This document shows positions 56,503-64,000 of a DNA stretch of 64,000 nucleotides, one piece after another. The stretch is from Pseudomonas shahriarae (GTDB lineage Bacteria; Pseudomonadota; Gammaproteobacteria; Pseudomonadales; Pseudomonadaceae). The stretch is from NCBI RefSeq assembly GCF_014268455.2, contig NZ_CP077085.1, positions 434,001-498,000 of the forward strand, given 5' to 3'. The first letter of the stretch is position 1, and every line of letters starts with the position of its first letter. The notes under the pieces are model-generated. The model was not told the origin of the DNA. It saw only the letters and a list, made by a program, of their open reading frames with translations, and did not search any database. The position numbers and the translations under genes were made by a program.

Positions 56503-57798
56503 ATGTTGAATAAACGGATGGGTCTGATTGCTCTGGGGATTTTGAGCGCTACTCAGGCAATGGCAAACGACCAGGAGCAATCCAAAGGCTTCGTGGAAGA
56601 CAGCCACCTGAACATCGCGGCGCGTAATGCGTATATCAGCCGCGATTACAAAGACGGCGGTAAAGATAAAGCTGAATGGGGCCAAGGCTTTATCGGTAAG
56701 TTTGAGTCCGGCTTCACCCAAGGCACCGTCGGTGTGGGTGTGGACGTGATCGGCCAATACGCCATCCGTCTGGACGGTGGTAAAGGTCGCAGCGGCGCTG
56801 GTGGCATCAACTTCTTCAAGCAAGGCGACAGCGGCGCAGCACCACACGACCTGGCCAAGGGCGGCGCAGCCGTCAAGGCACGCATCTCCAGCACCGTACT
56901 GAAGTACGGTGACCAGATGCCAGCCGTGCCGGTCCTGCAGTACGACAACTCCCGTCTGTTGTCGGAAACCTACACCGGTACCTCGATCGTTTCCAAAGAG
57001 ATCAAGGGTCTGGAGCTGCAAGGCGGTTACTTCACCAAGGAAGCCCAAAAAGGCGCCGAAGGCACCGACAGCGGCAACCTGAAAAACATCGCCTACCTGG
57101 GCGGTAGCTACAAATTCACCGAAAGCCTGTCGGCCGCGCTGTACGCATCCGACATGGAAGACGTGCTGAAGAAGCAATACGTCAACGTCAACTACGTGCT
57201 GGCCCTGCCGCAAGAGCAGTCCCTGACGTTTGACTTCAACGGCTACAAGACCAAGCTGGACAAGAGCTTCGCCCAGCTGACTCAAGGTGATGCCGACGCT
57301 CGCGACAATAAAATCTGGAGTTTGGGCGCCACTTGGGCCTTCGGTCCGCACAGCCTGACCCTGGCACACCAGCGCAGCACCGGTGACACCGGCTACATGT
57401 ACGGCGGCTACCGTAACAACACCAAGGGTAGTGGTATCGGCGACGGTGGTAACACCATCCTGCTGGCCAACTCCTTCTGGTCTGACTTCAACGGTAAAGA
57501 CGAGCGCTCCTGGCAGGTCGGCTACGGCATTGACTTCACCACCTTTGGCGTACCGGGCCTGAGCTACAACATCGCTTACGTGCGCGGCACCAACATCGAC
57601 GACGGTAGCAACCGTGGCGATGGCACCGAGCGTGAAATCTTCAACCAGTTCAAGTACGTGGTACAGAGCGGCCCGGCTAAAGACCTGAGCCTGCGTGCCC
57701 GTGCCTCCTGGTTGCGTGTTTCGACCAACGCCAACAACTACAACGTTGGTGGTAACGAAATCCGTCTGTTCGCCGACTACCCGATCAACGTGTTCTAA
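56503..57798 (+). CDS. oprE: OprD-family porin (OprE-like)
   Basis: 431 residues. A signal peptide (MLNKRMGLIALGILSATQAM, cleavage near AMA-ND) precedes a barrel whose N-terminal part matches OprD: HLNIAARNAYISRDYKDGGK and WGQGFIGKFESGFTQGTVGV, with SLRARASWLRVSTN and a C-terminal FADYPINVF. OprD porins take up amino acids or small carboxylates. The symbol rests on remembered synteny with PAO1 oprE next to aguAB. AAGGAAT precedes the ATG. A terminator follows. Confidence 0.85.
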   Translation: MLNKRMGLIALGILSATQAMANDQEQSKGFVEDSHLNIAARNAYISRDYKDGGKDKAEWGQGFIGKFESGFTQGTVGVGVDVIGQYAIRLDGGKGRSGAGGINFFKQGDSGAAPHDLAKGGAAVKARISSTVLKYGDQMPAVPVLQYDNSRLLSETYTGTSIVSKEIKGLELQGGYFTKEAQKGAEGTDSGNLKNIAYLGGSYKFTESLSAALYASDMEDVLKKQYVNVNYVLALPQEQSLTFDFNGYKTKLDKSFAQLTQGDADARDNKIWSLGATWAFGPHSLTLAHQRSTGDTGYMYGGYRNNTKGSGIGDGGNTILLANSFWSDFNGKDERSWQVGYGIDFTTFGVPGLSYNIAYVRGTNIDDGSNRGDGTEREIFNQFKYVVQSGPAKDLSLRARASWLRVSTNANNYNVGGNEIRLFADYPINVF

Positions 57799-57828
57799 GA
57801 TCGTGCGTCGTGCCTGATACCAGGCAAT

Positions 57829-57857
57829 AAAAAACCCCGACGTGTCGGGGTTTTTTT
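57829..57857. terminator. Bidirectional terminator after the porin
   Basis: CCCCGAC (57835-57841) pairs with GTCGGGG (57844-57850) around GT, flanked by A and T runs. It sits between the convergent porin and M48 protease genes and could serve both. Confidence 0.9.
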
Positions 57858-57873
57858 ATGGCTGCCTGAAACC

Positions 57874-59439
57874 TTACGCCTTGACCTGCGCCAACTTCTG
57901 GCAGTTGGCCTTGCGTGTCGGGTACTGCCCGCATTTGCGCAGTACGCTTTGCACCTGTTGGGTGTTCTGCAGTTGCTGATTGGCCAGCAGCTTCTCGGTG
58001 ATAAACAACTCTTCCGAACCCAAGTGGCGCTCGGCTGTGTCGATCATGGCCAGCGCGGCCTTGCCATCGCCGCGCTTGAGGTAGTAGCTGATCATCAAGT
58101 CATAGGTCGAAGGCCCGGCCAGGGACCAGTCCTTGATCGCCTGCAATTGCTGGAGCGCCTCGGCGTTTTTGCCCTGGGCCAGGCGCACGGCGTAGGCGGT
58201 GCGGCGGATGTTTGGCTGGTCCTTGACCGGTGAACTCAAGGCGCGCCGGATAAACGCATCGGCTTCGGGCACCTTGTTTTTTGCCAGGGCAGCGGTGGCG
58301 GCGTAGGCGTCCTTGTAACCCTGCATGGCCTTGGCCACAGGGGCGGCGTCACGCACCTTCGGCCAGTTCGTGGTGTTGACCCGGGCGCGGCGCTCCTTGC
58401 GGTACTCGCGTTGCAGGTACTGGCGCAGCTCGGTGTCACGGTCGATGGCGGACATGTGGGAGCGGTTGAAGTAATCGGTGGTGGCGGTGATGGTATTGGT
58501 CAGGCCGTCCTTGACCAGCACGTCCAGCTCCTTGGTAAAGCGGTCGAGGTTGAACTGCTGCAATGAGTCTTGCATCGCATCCTTGCGGGCGGTGAGAAAA
58601 CCCGTCAGCAATGGTTTCTGCTTGCCCTGGAAATCATTCAGGCGCTCCAGGCTGTGGGTGGCCGCACGGGGCGCGTAGCCGGCCCGGATCATCAGGTCGG
58701 TGCCGAGCAGGTCGGCCTGGTCTTCCTGGCTGCGGCCCCACGCAGTGCTCCACACGTTGTCGGAAAAGCTGTTGGCCAGCGAGGTATACAACACGGTATT
58801 GCCGATGGTTTTTTGCGTGCCGGCCGGGTCCTTGCTGAACAGTTTCATGGTGCCCGAACTGCGGTCCACCCCGGTGTTGGCCGCCACGGTTGCCAGGGCC
58901 ACAGTGGACGCCACGGTGGTGAACATATCCTTCTGCTGCTGGAAGGCAGCGGCGCGGTCGTGGTGATGCAGCAGCACATGGCTCATTTCATGGCCGAGCA
59001 TGGCGGCGATTTCATCTTCGCTGCCGACGTTTTCCAGCATGCCCAGGGGCACGAAGATATTGCCGTACGGGTCCGCCGACGGCCCGAAGGTGTAGCTGTC
59101 GGTGATCTTCACCTGCAACAGCGGCAACTGCCCCGGCCAGCCCTTGGACAGGCGCGTGACGATGCCCTGCAAGTACACCTGCAGCATTGGGATATCCACC
59201 AGGTTCTGCTGGCGCGCCTCGGCGGCAGGTACGGTGCGGCCGTCGTAGCTCAAGCGCTGCTGGCCCGCGCGCTGCGGGTCGAGCTTGTAGTACTGGCGCA
59301 CGTCGGCGTTATCCACATAGTGGCCTTCGACGCGCGACTGCGTCGATGGCCCCACCAGGTTCATAAACGCCTGGTCTGCCCCCTTCAAGGTGGCGCAGCC
59401 GCTGAGCAATGCACTGGCCAGCAATAGATATCCCTTCAC
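57874..59439 (-). CDS. M48-family metalloprotease lipoprotein
   Basis: 521 residues. Lipobox LLSGC with Cys15 after a short signal peptide. The zinc motif H150-E-M-S-H154 (LGHEMSHVLLHHHDRAAA) and the downstream acidic ligand region (SQEDQADLLGTDLMIRAG) mark the BepA/YfgC-like M48 group. C-terminal TPR-like repeats (YAVRLAQGKNAEALQQLQAI) fill about 390-510. Start is GTG with AAGGGAG nine bases before. Third gene of an operon with a small secreted protein and a CHASE2 protein; BepA-like proteins clear outer-membrane assembly intermediates, but the role here is unknown. Confidence 0.87.
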   Translation of the reverse strand: MKGYLLLASALLSGCATLKGADQAFMNLVGPSTQSRVEGHYVDNADVRQYYKLDPQRAGQQRLSYDGRTVPAAEARQQNLVDIPMLQVYLQGIVTRLSKGWPGQLPLLQVKITDSYTFGPSADPYGNIFVPLGMLENVGSEDEIAAMLGHEMSHVLLHHHDRAAAFQQQKDMFTTVASTVALATVAANTGVDRSSGTMKLFSKDPAGTQKTIGNTVLYTSLANSFSDNVWSTAWGRSQEDQADLLGTDLMIRAGYAPRAATHSLERLNDFQGKQKPLLTGFLTARKDAMQDSLQQFNLDRFTKELDVLVKDGLTNTITATTDYFNRSHMSAIDRDTELRQYLQREYRKERRARVNTTNWPKVRDAAPVAKAMQGYKDAYAATAALAKNKVPEADAFIRRALSSPVKDQPNIRRTAYAVRLAQGKNAEALQQLQAIKDWSLAGPSTYDLMISYYLKRGDGKAALAMIDTAERHLGSEELFITEKLLANQQLQNTQQVQSVLRKCGQYPTRKANCQKLAQVKA

Positions 59440-59451
59440 CGCGATACTCCC

Positions 59452-59817
59452 TTATTGATTGCAGCCGGCACCGTAGCCGAGGGTGGACTTGTTGTTACTG
59501 TCCTTGGCCAGGCTTTGGGGCATGAGCTGGCACGGCAGCTCGGTGACGTGGAAGGGCGGCTCGATGCGCAGGTCCCCGGTATCCAGCCAGACTTTCTGCC
59601 CAGCCAGCTCCACCTGGACCAGTTCCAGTTCCTTGTTGAGTTTCAACACCTGAACGGGTTGCTTGGGGGTGTCTTTACGGGCGATTTCCCGCTGCAGCTT
59701 GCCCTGCTCGTCCACCACCTCCACCGGGTCGGCCAGGAACTCCTTGATGACGTGGGTTTCGGCCAGCACACCCTGGCTGTAGAGCGCGGCGAGTAACACG
59801 ATGAGGATTCTGTTCAT
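59452..59817 (-). CDS. Small secreted protein of the CHASE2/M48 operon
   Basis: 121 residues, unrecognised. Signal peptide MNRILIVLLAALYSQGVLA followed by a mature region with beta-strand character (PVEVVDEQGKLQREIARKDT, VQVELAGQKVWLDTGDLRIE) that resembles a bacterial SH3-like domain, and two Cys near the end (LPCQLMPQ, GAGCNQ). It starts 37 bases after the CHASE2 gene and ends 12 bases before the M48 gene. Confidence 0.7.
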   Translation of the reverse strand: MNRILIVLLAALYSQGVLAETHVIKEFLADPVEVVDEQGKLQREIARKDTPKQPVQVLKLNKELELVQVELAGQKVWLDTGDLRIEPPFHVTELPCQLMPQSLAKDSNNKSTLGYGAGCNQ

Positions 59818-59854
59818 CCTTGGTTTCCTTGAGTGAGACGACATGGCGGCACCC

Positions 59855-61201
59855 TCAGCGGCCACGGTCGAAGAAAGCTTCGATCCGCTCGCTGAACAGC
59901 GCCAATGACAGCAAAACAATACCCAGCACGTTGACCAGGGTGATGTGGTTCAGATACAGCACCCAGCACACCGCCAGCAGCACCAGCATCACCAGCCCCC
60001 ACGACGGGTAGGGCGAGGTGAAGAAGCGGGTTTCGTGATCCCGCCAGCGAGTCCAGGTTTGCAAACCGGCCAGGCGCCGTGCATGCAGGGCCTTGAGCAC
60101 AATAATCAGCGCCAGCAGCCCAAGCTCCAGGACGTCTACCCAGTGCAGGTTCAACCTCGGGAAATTGGCCGGCTCGCGGTCGTAATCCATGCCCTTGTTG
60201 ATCAGGTTGTCCAGGGCCATGGCATGCAGGTACACCCCGGGGATCAGGCCATGCACGGGCGACTGCACCAGGTCGCCGGTGGAGGTGATACTGGCCCCGA
60301 CCATCACCAGGCGGTCGCGCAGCAACCCGGCCACCAACGCCTGGTCTTCCGGCGAGCTGACCTCCAGGTCGCTGGCCGACAGGGTCAGGCTATACGGGCA
60401 GCGTGCCTGGGCGGAGTCGTCGAGTTTCCAGAACACCGCCTGGAACAATTGCGCGACCCAATCCAGCACAAAGTTGCGCGGTGGTGCGCAGTGCCGGATA
60501 TCCGCGATCTGCGCCTGCTGCGGCGCCAGCTTCAAGCCCCACTGCACGGCGATCGGCTGTAGCTGTGCAGCGGCTTCAGCATCCCGCGGCAGTTGGTCGG
60601 CACACGGCTGGCCCTTGCAGAACTGGCGGTACAGCGCCAGGGCCGGGGTTTCCATTACCCCCAGCGCGGTCGGCATCGCCAAGGGGTACTTGTCGTCCAC
60701 ACCGTCCCAGACCACCAGCCCTGGCTGGCTGAACGCGGAAAATTGCTCGAGGGTATTGGCCTGCCCATTCTCGCCCCGTGTCACCCCGGTGTTGGCAAGA
60801 AGCAACGGAATGCCCCGGCGCTGATAGCGCTCGAACACATTCGCCAACAACTGGCTGCCCCGCGTCGGGTCGCCCAGGGAGTGATCGTGGCTGTACAGCA
60901 AATCCACAAACACCGCCTTGGGCTTGTAGGCCAGCAAGCGCTTGAACAACTTGCTCTGCTCGCTATACGGCATCGGCCATGAGGTGTTGTTGCGCATCAG
61001 GTAGGCGTCGTCGATCAACACCACGGTGATATGTTGCTGGCCGGTGCTCGGGTAATTGCTGGAGAACATCCGGTTGAGCCACTGGGCGGATGCCTTGTCA
61101 CTGGAACTGGCCAGGCCGAAGGGGTCGAGCACCGCCAGCAACACGATAAAAAACGCGAGCAAATAGCGACGACGATTAAAAAGCGGCGGGTTCTTCGACA
61201 T
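59855..61201 (-). CDS. CHASE2-domain membrane protein without output domain
   Basis: 448 residues. An N-terminal membrane segment (RYLLAFFIVLLAVLDPFGLA) leads to a periplasmic CHASE2 sensor domain: ITVVLIDDAYLMRNNTSWPM, KAVFVDLLYSHDHSLGDPTR and VMVGASITSTGDLVQSPVHG with VYLHAMALDNLINK. Three membrane helices follow (about 370-445). No kinase, cyclase or GGDEF domain follows, unlike most CHASE2 proteins. ATG at 61201 is chosen as the first residues before the membrane segment; a start 20 codons upstream is possible. First gene of the three-gene operon. Confidence 0.78.
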   Translation of the reverse strand: MSKNPPLFNRRRYLLAFFIVLLAVLDPFGLASSSDKASAQWLNRMFSSNYPSTGQQHITVVLIDDAYLMRNNTSWPMPYSEQSKLFKRLLAYKPKAVFVDLLYSHDHSLGDPTRGSQLLANVFERYQRRGIPLLLANTGVTRGENGQANTLEQFSAFSQPGLVVWDGVDDKYPLAMPTALGVMETPALALYRQFCKGQPCADQLPRDAEAAAQLQPIAVQWGLKLAPQQAQIADIRHCAPPRNFVLDWVAQLFQAVFWKLDDSAQARCPYSLTLSASDLEVSSPEDQALVAGLLRDRLVMVGASITSTGDLVQSPVHGLIPGVYLHAMALDNLINKGMDYDREPANFPRLNLHWVDVLELGLLALIIVLKALHARRLAGLQTWTRWRDHETRFFTSPYPSWGLVMLVLLAVCWVLYLNHITLVNVLGIVLLSLALFSERIEAFFDRGR

Positions 61202-61337
61202 CCATGTCTCGATAAAAAACGGCGGGTGCTGTTGGGGGCAGGGTTCCCGCAGCGAATGCATGGGTTTTAAAGGACGGGGAGGGGGGTGTCAATTAGAAAT
61301 ATGGCTAAGTGCCATCTTGCGCGCGTCGCCCTTGGCA

Positions 61338-62216
61338 TCAAGCGGCAGATGACGTCCTCGCTGGGCGCCATTTCACTAGCCCCACTGCCAAGGCCGACAA
61401 AATCAGCGCAATCGAGATTCCCTCGTTGAGATCGACCTGATGCCCCAGCAACAGCATGGAGCCGGTGACGCCAAACACCGGGATCAGCAACGACAACGGC
61501 GCCACTTTGGAGACCGGGTACTCGCGCAGCAGCAGGTTCCAGCCCCAGTAACAAAAGTGCGTGGCCGCGTACACCTGGAACAACAGCGAGAACACCGTCA
61601 GCCACTCCATATGGGTGACCAGCGCAGTGAACGGCGCCGATCCATGGGCCAGCCACGTCAGCAGCAGCAACGGCAGCGGCGGGAACAGACTGGCCCACAC
61701 CACAAAGGCAAACATCTCGCGCACTTTTGATTGCTTGATGATGACGTTGCCCACACTCCAACTGAACGCACTTACCAGCAACAGGCCATAACCCAGGGTT
61801 GTCGCCTCGCCCGGGCTGCTGGCGATAATACCGACCAGTCCTACAGCCGCCAGCGCCACCCCGAGGATCTGGCCGACGCTCAGTTGCTCGCGAAACAACA
61901 ACACCCCCCAACCCAGGGTAAAAAACGCACTGAACTGGATCAACAAGGCTGCCGTACCTGGCGGTACACCCCATTCAATCCCCAGGTTGATCAAGGCCCA
62001 CATTGCCACCCCGAAAATCAGCCCGTAGGCCACCAACCACTTCATGGCAATGGCCGGGCGCCGCACAAAAAACACCCACGGCAACGCCGCCAACGTAAAG
62101 CGCAGCGCAGTCAGCAACAGCGGATCAACCCCCGCCAGCCCCAACTTGGTAATCGGAAAATTCAGCCCCCAGACAGCCGTCACCAACACGGCCAGGGCCA
62201 GATGCTTCTTTTGCAT
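61338..62216 (-). CDS. EamA-family (DMT) transporter
   Basis: 292 residues in ten membrane helices, in two EamA repeats: AVLVTAVWGLNFPITKLGLA near the start and VSAFSWSVGNVIIKQSKV in the second half. Members such as YedA or EamA export amino acids and related metabolites. Substrate unknown. ATG at 62216. It diverges from an AraC regulator, its likely controller. Confidence 0.88.
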   Translation of the reverse strand: MQKKHLALAVLVTAVWGLNFPITKLGLAGVDPLLLTALRFTLAALPWVFFVRRPAIAMKWLVAYGLIFGVAMWALINLGIEWGVPPGTAALLIQFSAFFTLGWGVLLFREQLSVGQILGVALAAVGLVGIIASSPGEATTLGYGLLLVSAFSWSVGNVIIKQSKVREMFAFVVWASLFPPLPLLLLTWLAHGSAPFTALVTHMEWLTVFSLLFQVYAATHFCYWGWNLLLREYPVSKVAPLSLLIPVFGVTGSMLLLGHQVDLNEGISIALILSALAVGLVKWRPARTSSAA

Positions 62217-62335
62217 GGTGTTCTGATTCCACAAAGCAGCGCCGGCACCTGTGTGCGCCAGCCAAGGCGCAACTATGCGCAATAGGCGCGATGGCTCGCT
62301 TGCACTATCAGGTCATAAATCATTAAATTCGGGCC

Positions 62336-63133
62336 ATGCGCCAAACTGACATCGACCCCTACGAAAACACCCCCCGCGACGCCGTGGTCACCGCCAACGA
62401 CTATGCCGATGGCCAGCACTTTGCGGTGCATACCCATCGCCGCGGGCAATTCGCCTACGCCGCCTGCGGCGTGATCACCGTCTTCACCCAACAGGGCAAC
62501 TGGGTGGTGCCACCCCACCGCGCCATCTGGGTCCCGGCGGGCGTGCCCCACGAAATGAGCATGAGCGGCCCGGTGACCATGCTCAACACCTACATCCGCC
62601 CCCATGCCGCAACCCGCCTGAACCTGCCCGTGCAGTGCCAGGTATTCGGCGTATCGACGCTGCTGCGCGAACTGCTGACCCGCGCCATCGACATACCGGC
62701 GCTGTACGAAAAGGACCATCTGCACGGCCGTCTGATGACCCTGCTGCTCGACGAAATAGCCGACATGCGCCCCCTGTCACTCAACGCCCCACTCCCCAAC
62801 GACCCCCGGCTGGCCCCCATCTGCCGCCACCTGCTGGAACAGCCATCACTGGAAACCAGCATCGACGACATGACCCAGCGCCTCGGCATGAGCCGCCGCA
62901 CCTTCACCCGCTTGTTTCGCCAGCAGACGGGCATCAGCTTTGTGGAATGGCGCCAGCAAGCCTGCCTGTTGGCGGCGGTGGTCAGGTTGGGGAACGGGGA
63001 GTCGGTGACGCGGGTGGCGATTGATTTGGGGTATAGCAGCTCGAGTGCGTTTACGAGTGTTTTCAGGCGGGTGTTGGGGGAGGTGCCTAGTCGGTACTTT
63101 GCGAAGAGTTCGGTTGCTTGGGCTCAGGCCTAA
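62336..63133 (+). CDS. AraC-family transcriptional regulator
   Basis: 265 residues. A cupin-type N-terminal domain (HFAVHTHRRGQFAYAACGVI, then WVVPPHRAIWVPAGVPHEMS) and two helix-turn-helix motifs at the C-terminus (MSRRTFTRLFRQQTGISFVE, VTRVAIDLGYSSSSAFTSVF). The 119-base gap to the divergent EamA gene is a plausible shared control region. Confidence 0.9.
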   Translation: MRQTDIDPYENTPRDAVVTANDYADGQHFAVHTHRRGQFAYAACGVITVFTQQGNWVVPPHRAIWVPAGVPHEMSMSGPVTMLNTYIRPHAATRLNLPVQCQVFGVSTLLRELLTRAIDIPALYEKDHLHGRLMTLLLDEIADMRPLSLNAPLPNDPRLAPICRHLLEQPSLETSIDDMTQRLGMSRRTFTRLFRQQTGISFVEWRQQACLLAAVVRLGNGESVTRVAIDLGYSSSSAFTSVFRRVLGEVPSRYFAKSSVAWAQA

Positions 63134-63176
63134 TGAGCATTTAGGCGCCCGACGCACAGCATCGGGCGCGAACGGC

Positions 63177-63467
63177 TTACTGCGGCTCAGGCCCCTCGGG
63201 CTGCATGGCCAGGAGCACATCGTCGAGGATCGCTTTACCCATTTCGCCCAGGTAGTGCGAAGAAAACGCATACTTTTCCCCGTCTACATCCATGGCGGCA
63301 TCGAGCGAGAGAACATTGGCGTAGTAGAGCAGGTGGGAGGCGTGTTCAAGGGCTTCCTGGAAGGGAATGCCGGCATTGACGCGGAAGACCTTCATATCGT
63401 GTTTGCTTTCGCCACAGTCTGCGAAGGTTACGGCACCGAGGGTGGTTGCTGGGGGGGAAGTGTTCAT
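63177..63467 (-). CDS. DUF3077 protein
   Basis: 96 residues, matching the Pseudomonas DUF3077 family (FRVNAGIPFQEALEHASHLL, YLGEMGKAILDDVLLAM). Function unknown. ATG at 63467 has GGAGG seven bases before it. Its start overlaps the stop of a 26-codon ORF (ATGA), which holds its ribosome site. The preceding frame also stays open for about 70 codons upstream. Confidence 0.8.
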   Translation of the reverse strand: MNTSPPATTLGAVTFADCGESKHDMKVFRVNAGIPFQEALEHASHLLYYANVLSLDAAMDVDGEKYAFSSHYLGEMGKAILDDVLLAMQPEGPEPQ

Positions 63468-63544
63468 TGCTGGCCTCCGGATAGTGGAAGTCGGCAAATG
63501 CTACCCAAGGAGCGAATGGTTTCAGGCGGTATTTCGTACGGCAT
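63464..63544 (-). CDS. 26-codon ORF coupled to the DUF3077 gene
   Basis: Peptide MPYEIPPETIRSLGSICRLP followed by LSGGQQ, with AAGGGAG before its ATG at 63544. Its TGA overlaps the DUF3077 ATG and its last codons contain that gene's ribosome site (GGAGG). This is the usual form of translational coupling. I faintly recall similar peptides before other DUF3077 genes but cannot verify it. Confidence 0.55.
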   Translation of the reverse strand: MPYEIPPETIRSLGSICRLPLSGGQQ

Positions 63545-64000
63545 AGCTAACTCCCTTTGCATGAACAAAAAGAGCTGCCCCAGACGTTTCCAGGCGAAAG
63601 GTGGCAGCTGTACGCGGGCTGGAAACCGAGGCAAAAGGAACCCGGCAGGCACAAGGCCTCCCACGTACAGCCGCCAAAAAGCACAAACAACAGGCATAAA
63701 AAAAGCGCCTGCTGAGTGATTGACGACGCTGTAGCGTCCTTAAGCATCGGGTTTCCAGGCCCGGTCACTGATGAGCAGCGACGGGGAGGAGGTTAGCGCG
63801 ATGGCTTATGGGCTGCAACTTGCAGGGTGTGGGATTTTTCTGGTGGAGCAGTTCTCCGGAATCTCGGCGGTTCTGAAACCCAATTCCCAGAAACAACGAA
63901 GCCCCCACATTTCTGTGGAGGCTTCGTTTTGTATGGTGCGGCACCAAGAGTCGAAAAGCATCATAACTATATGTAAATAAACAACTTTATGTTCAGATTT
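63545..64000. other. Gene-poor stretch at the window end
   Basis: About 450 bases without a convincing gene. It holds GC-rich inverted segments around 63560-63610, a 6-base hairpin GACGCT/AGCGTC at 63725-63738, a terminator-like hairpin at 63897-63931 and an AT-rich end (63960-64000). Short open frames here look like chance. Confidence 0.6.
63897..63931 (+). terminator. Terminator-like hairpin near the window end
   Basis: CGAAGCC..CCACA (63897-63909) pairs with TGTGG.GGCTTCG (63914-63926) with one mismatch, followed by TTTTG. No plus-strand gene is seen before it; the minus-strand side carries TTGTTT. Confidence 0.65.

Noticed and set aside
63934..63955. Sequence resembling the 3' end of a tRNA on the minus strand (TTCGACTCTTGG, then TGCCGCACCA), a possible island attachment remnant
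   Set aside because: Counting back from CCA, the T-loop, T-stem and acceptor need one more base than is present, and the bases that should form the 5' T-stem and beyond are AT-rich. No cloverleaf forms.
63771..63980. A 69-codon plus-strand ORF at the window end
   Set aside because: It reads through a terminator hairpin and has no family signature.

Overview
The window reads as a chromosome segment of a fluorescent-group Pseudomonas. Reasons: high GC with dense short intergenic gaps, many REP-type repeats with the GGGAGCGGGCTTGCCCGCG core, and a gene order (gshA-thioesterase-tex-ompR-envZ ... hslO-pckA ... fdh-fdhD-LysR-LysM-yrfG-nudE-cysQ ... dctBD-rfb) that I recall, unverified, as the reverse of P. 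aeruginosa PAO1 PA5161-PA5203. A second block (aguB-aguA ... oprE-like porin) resembles PAO1 PA0291-PA0293. There is no prophage, IS element, CRISPR array, rRNA or complete tRNA.

Layout. 1-15.1 kb is a sulfur-acquisition region. It holds a reverse-strand operon of two SfnB-type flavin oxidoreductases and an LLM flavin monooxygenase (cut by the window edge), a protein of unknown function with two duplicated domains, a cystine ABC importer (tcyJLN type), D-cysteine desulfhydrase, serine acetyltransferase on the other strand, the choline transporter betT behind a perfect BetI-type palindrome, and tauABCD for taurine. Imported sulfur compounds would be reduced to sulfide or sulfite and refixed as cysteine, and gshA at 15.3-16.9 kb uses cysteine for glutathione.

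15.3-34 kb is core chromosome: gshA, a PaaI thioesterase, tex, ompR-envZ, rimB-rimK (ribosome modification), hslR, a PAP2 phosphatase, hslO, pckA, two poorly known genes including a DUF1493 protein, a YfaP/TPR protein, a RecQ-type helicase, a thioesterase and a glycine-zipper protein. A likely small RNA with a strong terminator sits at about 34.23-34.32 kb.

34.3-48 kb: a YdeP-type molybdopterin oxidoreductase with fdhD, a LysR regulator, a BON-LysM protein, yrfG, nudE-cysQ, a thioesterase, dctB-dctD, and rfbBAD without an adjacent rfbC.

48.2-64 kb: a 969-residue kinase/M23-like/aminotransferase fusion beside aguB-aguA (agmatine to putrescine), a TonB-dependent siderophore receptor with a possible Fur box, an OprD-family porin with a terminator-like hairpin in its leader, an uncharacterised operon of CHASE2 sensor, small secreted protein and M48 lipoprotein protease, an EamA exporter divergent from an AraC regulator, and a DUF3077 gene coupled to a 26-codon upstream ORF.

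Most interesting points: two short upstream ORFs overlapping the start of their downstream gene (sfnB-like at 3478, DUF3077 at 63467), the small RNA candidate, the leader terminator before the porin, the three-domain fusion enzyme, the CHASE2/M48 operon and the missing rfbC.
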